IMG/VR virus record: IMGVR_UViG_3300043427_004031 | Coordinates: 1 to 49,579 of that record | DNA from: a virus | Direction: 5' to 3' (one strand) | DNA length: 49,579 nucleotides | Part shown: positions 47,159-49,579 of the stretch, one piece after another | How the letters are laid out: every line of letters starts with the position of its first letter | Position numbering within the stretch: position 1 is the first letter of the stretch | Position numbers and translations under genes: made by a program | Notes under the pieces: model-generated | What the model saw: only the letters and a program-made list of their open reading frames with translations | Databases searched by the model: none | What the model was told of the DNA's origin: nothing

Positions 47159-48547
47159 ATGAAAAAATATAATCATCCAATTGATAATTTTTTAAAAAAT
47201 CTACCAAAAGATGTAGATGAATCTGAAATAAAAAATTATTTTAAATTAAAAGTTGCATCAAGAAATTTGATTGGCAAAAACCACAGCTCTTTTGTTAAAA
47301 AGGCCTGGCAAAATAAAGATATTATAAATAAGCTAAATACAAAAAATGATTTTTATTTTTTTGTAACTTCATTGTTAATTGGAGATAATCAAATAAAAAA
47401 GAAAGCATATCCAATGATGGAGAATTATTTTTTTAAAGATCCATTCTTTGGGTATGATTTGCAAAAATGGGCAGCATGTGTTCATAGCATTTATGAATCG
47501 ACATTCAGGGATGGTTTAGACTATAACGATGCTGTAAAAAAATATTCTAGTAATATTTTTAAAGATGAAGAAGAAAAGAAAAACTTTTTAAATTGGTTAA
47601 AATATTATAACCAAGGAGAGCACTTGAGATACAACGTAAAGACTGCATCATATCAACTTCCATTAAGCGCAACTGGTGATGCATATACCTCTACCTCAAA
47701 CTATATTGGGGCTGACTATGTATTGGATCATGATAAGCAAGTAAATAGTGCAAAAGAACAGGGTGAGAAAAAATTAAATTATAAAAACTGGAAGAAAAAA
47801 TTTAATACTGCCCTAAGAAGAGTTGATAAGATCTTAAAAGAAAGTGAAGATTATGTTGAGCCAGAGAAGTATGAAGAAATATCTCAGGTTTTAAACAAGT
47901 TGGATATTCAGGTTGGGAAAATAAGACTTCAATCAACAGCATCCGATGTGAGTTTCCGTGCAGCAAATCAGCTTAAGAAGCTTGGATTTAATGATGGTGC
48001 CTCCGTATTGTATAAGTATTCTCAGGAAGCAGCACCACCAGTTGCACCAGAAGAGGTTGCTCCAGTTGAGACTCCAGTAGTAGAGCCTACAGTAGCACAA
48101 GAAGAAATATCTCCAGATCAGCTTCAAAAGAAGCAGCAGGAAAAAGAAAATATTGAAAAAGGAAAAGAAATATTAAGCGATGTTGAGCCAGTTCCTGGGC
48201 CAGCAAAGGGTGAATACGATCAGATTCTATCTGGCGATATTGACGTTGATGACGCATCAAAAAAACTTGAGCAGATTGCTGGAACTCTATCAGATAGACG
48301 TGTAATTAGATACCTTGCAGAATTCGATATTATGCTAGATAAGATTGGTATTGCATCAATGTTTCCTGAGTTAGCTGAAGCACAGAGCAAGCTAATTGAA
48401 TCTTATTCTTATGCCCTAACCAGAGTAACAAAAATGCTAGGTATGTTATCAAATAATAAGGCAATAATGGAAATGGCAAGAGCTGAGGCAGAGCAAGAAC
48501 TACAGCAGCCAGCACAACAGCAGATTACACCACAGACACCACAATAA
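47159..48547 (+). CDS. Hypothetical protein with Pro/Glu-rich linker, 462 residues
   Basis: A 462-residue protein. The N-terminal two-thirds is helical and lysine-rich with segments like LKVASRNLIGKNHSSFVKKA and VKTASYQLPLSATG. A Pro/Glu/Val-rich stretch at about residues 285-320 (VAPEEVAPVETPVVEPTVAQ) is a flexible linker or proteolysis-prone region, followed by a helical C-terminal domain and a Gln-rich tail (QQPAQQQ). No family is recognised. A structural or scaffold-type virion protein is plausible. Confidence 0.75.
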   Translation: MKKYNHPIDNFLKNLPKDVDESEIKNYFKLKVASRNLIGKNHSSFVKKAWQNKDIINKLNTKNDFYFFVTSLLIGDNQIKKKAYPMMENYFFKDPFFGYDLQKWAACVHSIYESTFRDGLDYNDAVKKYSSNIFKDEEEKKNFLNWLKYYNQGEHLRYNVKTASYQLPLSATGDAYTSTSNYIGADYVLDHDKQVNSAKEQGEKKLNYKNWKKKFNTALRRVDKILKESEDYVEPEKYEEISQVLNKLDIQVGKIRLQSTASDVSFRAANQLKKLGFNDGASVLYKYSQEAAPPVAPEEVAPVETPVVEPTVAQEEISPDQLQKKQQEKENIEKGKEILSDVEPVPGPAKGEYDQILSGDIDVDDASKKLEQIAGTLSDRRVIRYLAEFDIMLDKIGIASMFPELAEAQSKLIESYSYALTRVTKMLGMLSNNKAIMEMARAEAEQELQQPAQQQITPQTPQ

Positions 48548-48558
48548 GGTAGGATAAA

Positions 48559-49344
48559 TTGGTAGTTGATTACTTAAAAGATTATAATGATTTTCTTAGT
48601 ACACTTTTAAGTTTAAGTGGCCAATATTCTATTGATAGGCCTTATATTGTTGGCGGCATTGTTAGAAATTATCTTTTAAATGAAAATATAAAAAATAGAG
48701 ATATTGATATTACAACCCTGTCAAGTGAGTGTATAAGGCTCGGCATTCTTCTTTCTTTTATAAAAAAAGCTTCTTTTAAAATGTTTGAAGATAAACATAT
48801 TAGAGTTTTTTATAATGGAAATGGTATAGATTTTTCTCCTGGTGTTTTAAGCAATCAGCATCCAATGGTAAAAGAATGGGTTCAAAAAAATCATCCAGAA
48901 AAAATAAAGTATGTCGAATCTTTTTCTAGAGATTTTACTATAAATTCTATGCATCAAGATTTTGAGACAGGAGATATATTTGATCCAACTGGATTAGGAA
49001 TGCAAGATATTGAGTCAAAAATATTAAGAACACCAATACCACCAGAAATAACAATAAAAAATGATCCAAGAAGAATATTTAGGGCAATAAAATTATCATC
49101 TCAATATGGACTGTCAATAGACAGCAGCATAGTTGATTATGTTAGAGATAATTCTGAAGTTATATTAAACAATAGATTAACAACAAATTATATTACAAAT
49201 GAAATAAATATTGCATTTGAATCAAATTCTGAGTTGGCAATATCAAATATATTTGATCTTGGATTATTCAAATTAATTCCTCTTTCTGGATTTTATTCAG
49301 AGTATCTTATAAAAAATAAGATGCTGTCAAAATATTTATCTTAA
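48559..49344 (+). CDS. CCA-adding / poly(A) polymerase-type tRNA nucleotidyltransferase
   Basis: A 261-residue enzyme of the class II nucleotidyltransferase type. YIVGGIVRNYLL contains the GG motif at residues 32-33, RDIDIT holds D48 and D50 of the catalytic DxD, RDFTINSM is the next motif, and NDPRRIFRAIKLS is the nucleotide-selection helix. It is about 100-150 residues shorter than typical bacterial enzymes, lacking much of the tRNA-binding body. CCA enzymes repair tRNA 3' ends, which suggests phage tRNA genes elsewhere or repair of tRNA cleaved by host defences. TTG at 48559 is the probable start, with AGGTAGGA upstream. Confidence 0.85.
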   Translation: MVVDYLKDYNDFLSTLLSLSGQYSIDRPYIVGGIVRNYLLNENIKNRDIDITTLSSECIRLGILLSFIKKASFKMFEDKHIRVFYNGNGIDFSPGVLSNQHPMVKEWVQKNHPEKIKYVESFSRDFTINSMHQDFETGDIFDPTGLGMQDIESKILRTPIPPEITIKNDPRRIFRAIKLSSQYGLSIDSSIVDYVRDNSEVILNNRLTTNYITNEINIAFESNSELAISNIFDLGLFKLIPLSGFYSEYLIKNKMLSKYLS

Positions 49345-49373
49345 CTACTATTAATATTTTTTGTAAAAACATC

Positions 49374-49579
49374 ATGATTAGAGGAAAAAACAAACAATGT
49401 CCTTTTGGACTTCCAATTCCAGATGCCTGTAAGTGCATTGGAAATTCTGTATTTTCTTTAAAGAAAATAAACGAAGATTCTAGTGAATCTGATAGGGAAG
49501 AAAATTACGAAGTATTTTTATCAATAGAAGAAAAATCAGAGTGCCCATTTGCAGATCTTATAATGGAAAAAAGAGGTGC
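49374..49579 (+). CDS. Cysteine-rich protein, cut by window edge
   Basis: ATG 49374 opens a frame that stays open to the window end (at least 68 residues). The start contains CPFGLPIPDACKCIG (about residues 9-23) and later ECPFADL (about 57-62), so several cysteine and CPF motifs are repeated. No ribosome-binding site is clear; GTAAAAA lies upstream. The rest of the gene is outside the window. A metal-binding or disulfide-rich small protein is possible. Confidence 0.6.
   Translation, partial: MIRGKNKQCPFGLPIPDACKCIGNSVFSLKKINEDSSESDREENYEVFLSIEEKSECPFADLIMEKRG

Noticed and set aside
1-49579. Bacterial chromosome segment rather than phage
   Set aside because: DnaE, GroEL, ThyX and RecA alone would fit a chromosome, but the gene order, fibre repeats, homing endonuclease, gp46/47-type genes, compact overlaps and missing ribosomal or metabolic operons fit a large phage.

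Overview
The window is a stretch of an AT-rich, tightly packed large tailed-phage genome. Nearly every gene is on the + strand, start and stop codons overlap repeatedly (ATGA, TAATG), non-coding gaps are short, and there are no ribosomal, tRNA or core metabolic operons. It carries a near-complete set of replication, recombination and host-takeover genes of bacterial type, fibre-like repeat proteins, a homing endonuclease and many small unknowns. The host cannot be named from sequence alone. The bacterial-type DnaE, GroEL, ThyX, KhpA-like protein and sigma factor show that it is a bacterium.

Layout. 1-3400: unknowns, two tandem exported HExxH metallopeptidase-like paralogues, and an IMP dehydrogenase/GMP reductase family enzyme. 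3400-6420: structured leaders, a small coiled-coil protein, and a MoxR-type AAA+ ATPase followed by a metallopeptidase-like/VWA partner; this pair has base and codon use unlike the rest of the window. 6460-10760: M16 peptidase, ThyX, a DUF1360-like membrane protein, Hsp20, a KhpA-like KH protein, an HNH-like protein and HU. 10757-14121: two repeat-rich fibre/adhesin-like proteins. 14146-22143: an FtsK-like ATPase, a CHC2 zinc-finger primase fragment, a GIY-YIG homing endonuclease, SbcD and SbcC, and a Cas4/RecB-like nuclease. 22185-32365: a sigma factor with an inserted zinc ribbon, a 2457-residue protein of unknown function, a GapR-like small protein and unknowns. 32452-43637: DnaE, a lone reverse-strand 2H phosphoesterase, a possible UvsY-like mediator, an ssDNA-binding protein, a RuvC-like nuclease, GroEL, RecA, a TOPRIM primase and a sigma-region-4-like protein. 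43719-49579: probable virion or packaging-side unknowns, a CCA-adding-type nucleotidyltransferase and a truncated gene at the edge.

How the parts fit. DnaE, the split primase, SSB, RecA, SbcCD, the RuvC-like nuclease, the PD-(D/E)XK nuclease and the FtsK-like ATPase form a recombination-dependent replication set. ThyX and the GuaB/GuaC-type enzyme adjust nucleotide pools. GroEL, Hsp20, the M16 peptidase and the MoxR-VWA pair form a large proteostasis set. The sigma factor, the sigma-4-like protein, HU and the GapR-like protein are candidates for transcription and nucoid control. Intergenic gaps repeatedly hold a G-preceded -10 box (GTAtaAT) without a clear -35, which may be the phage-specific promoter. 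The most unusual features are the MoxR-VWA cassette with its structured leaders, the sigma factor with a zinc ribbon, the duplicated sbcD start beside the homing endonuclease, the GC-rich hairpin-bearing islands inside AT-rich genes, and the reversed 2H phosphoesterase that could act against nucleotide-signalling defence.
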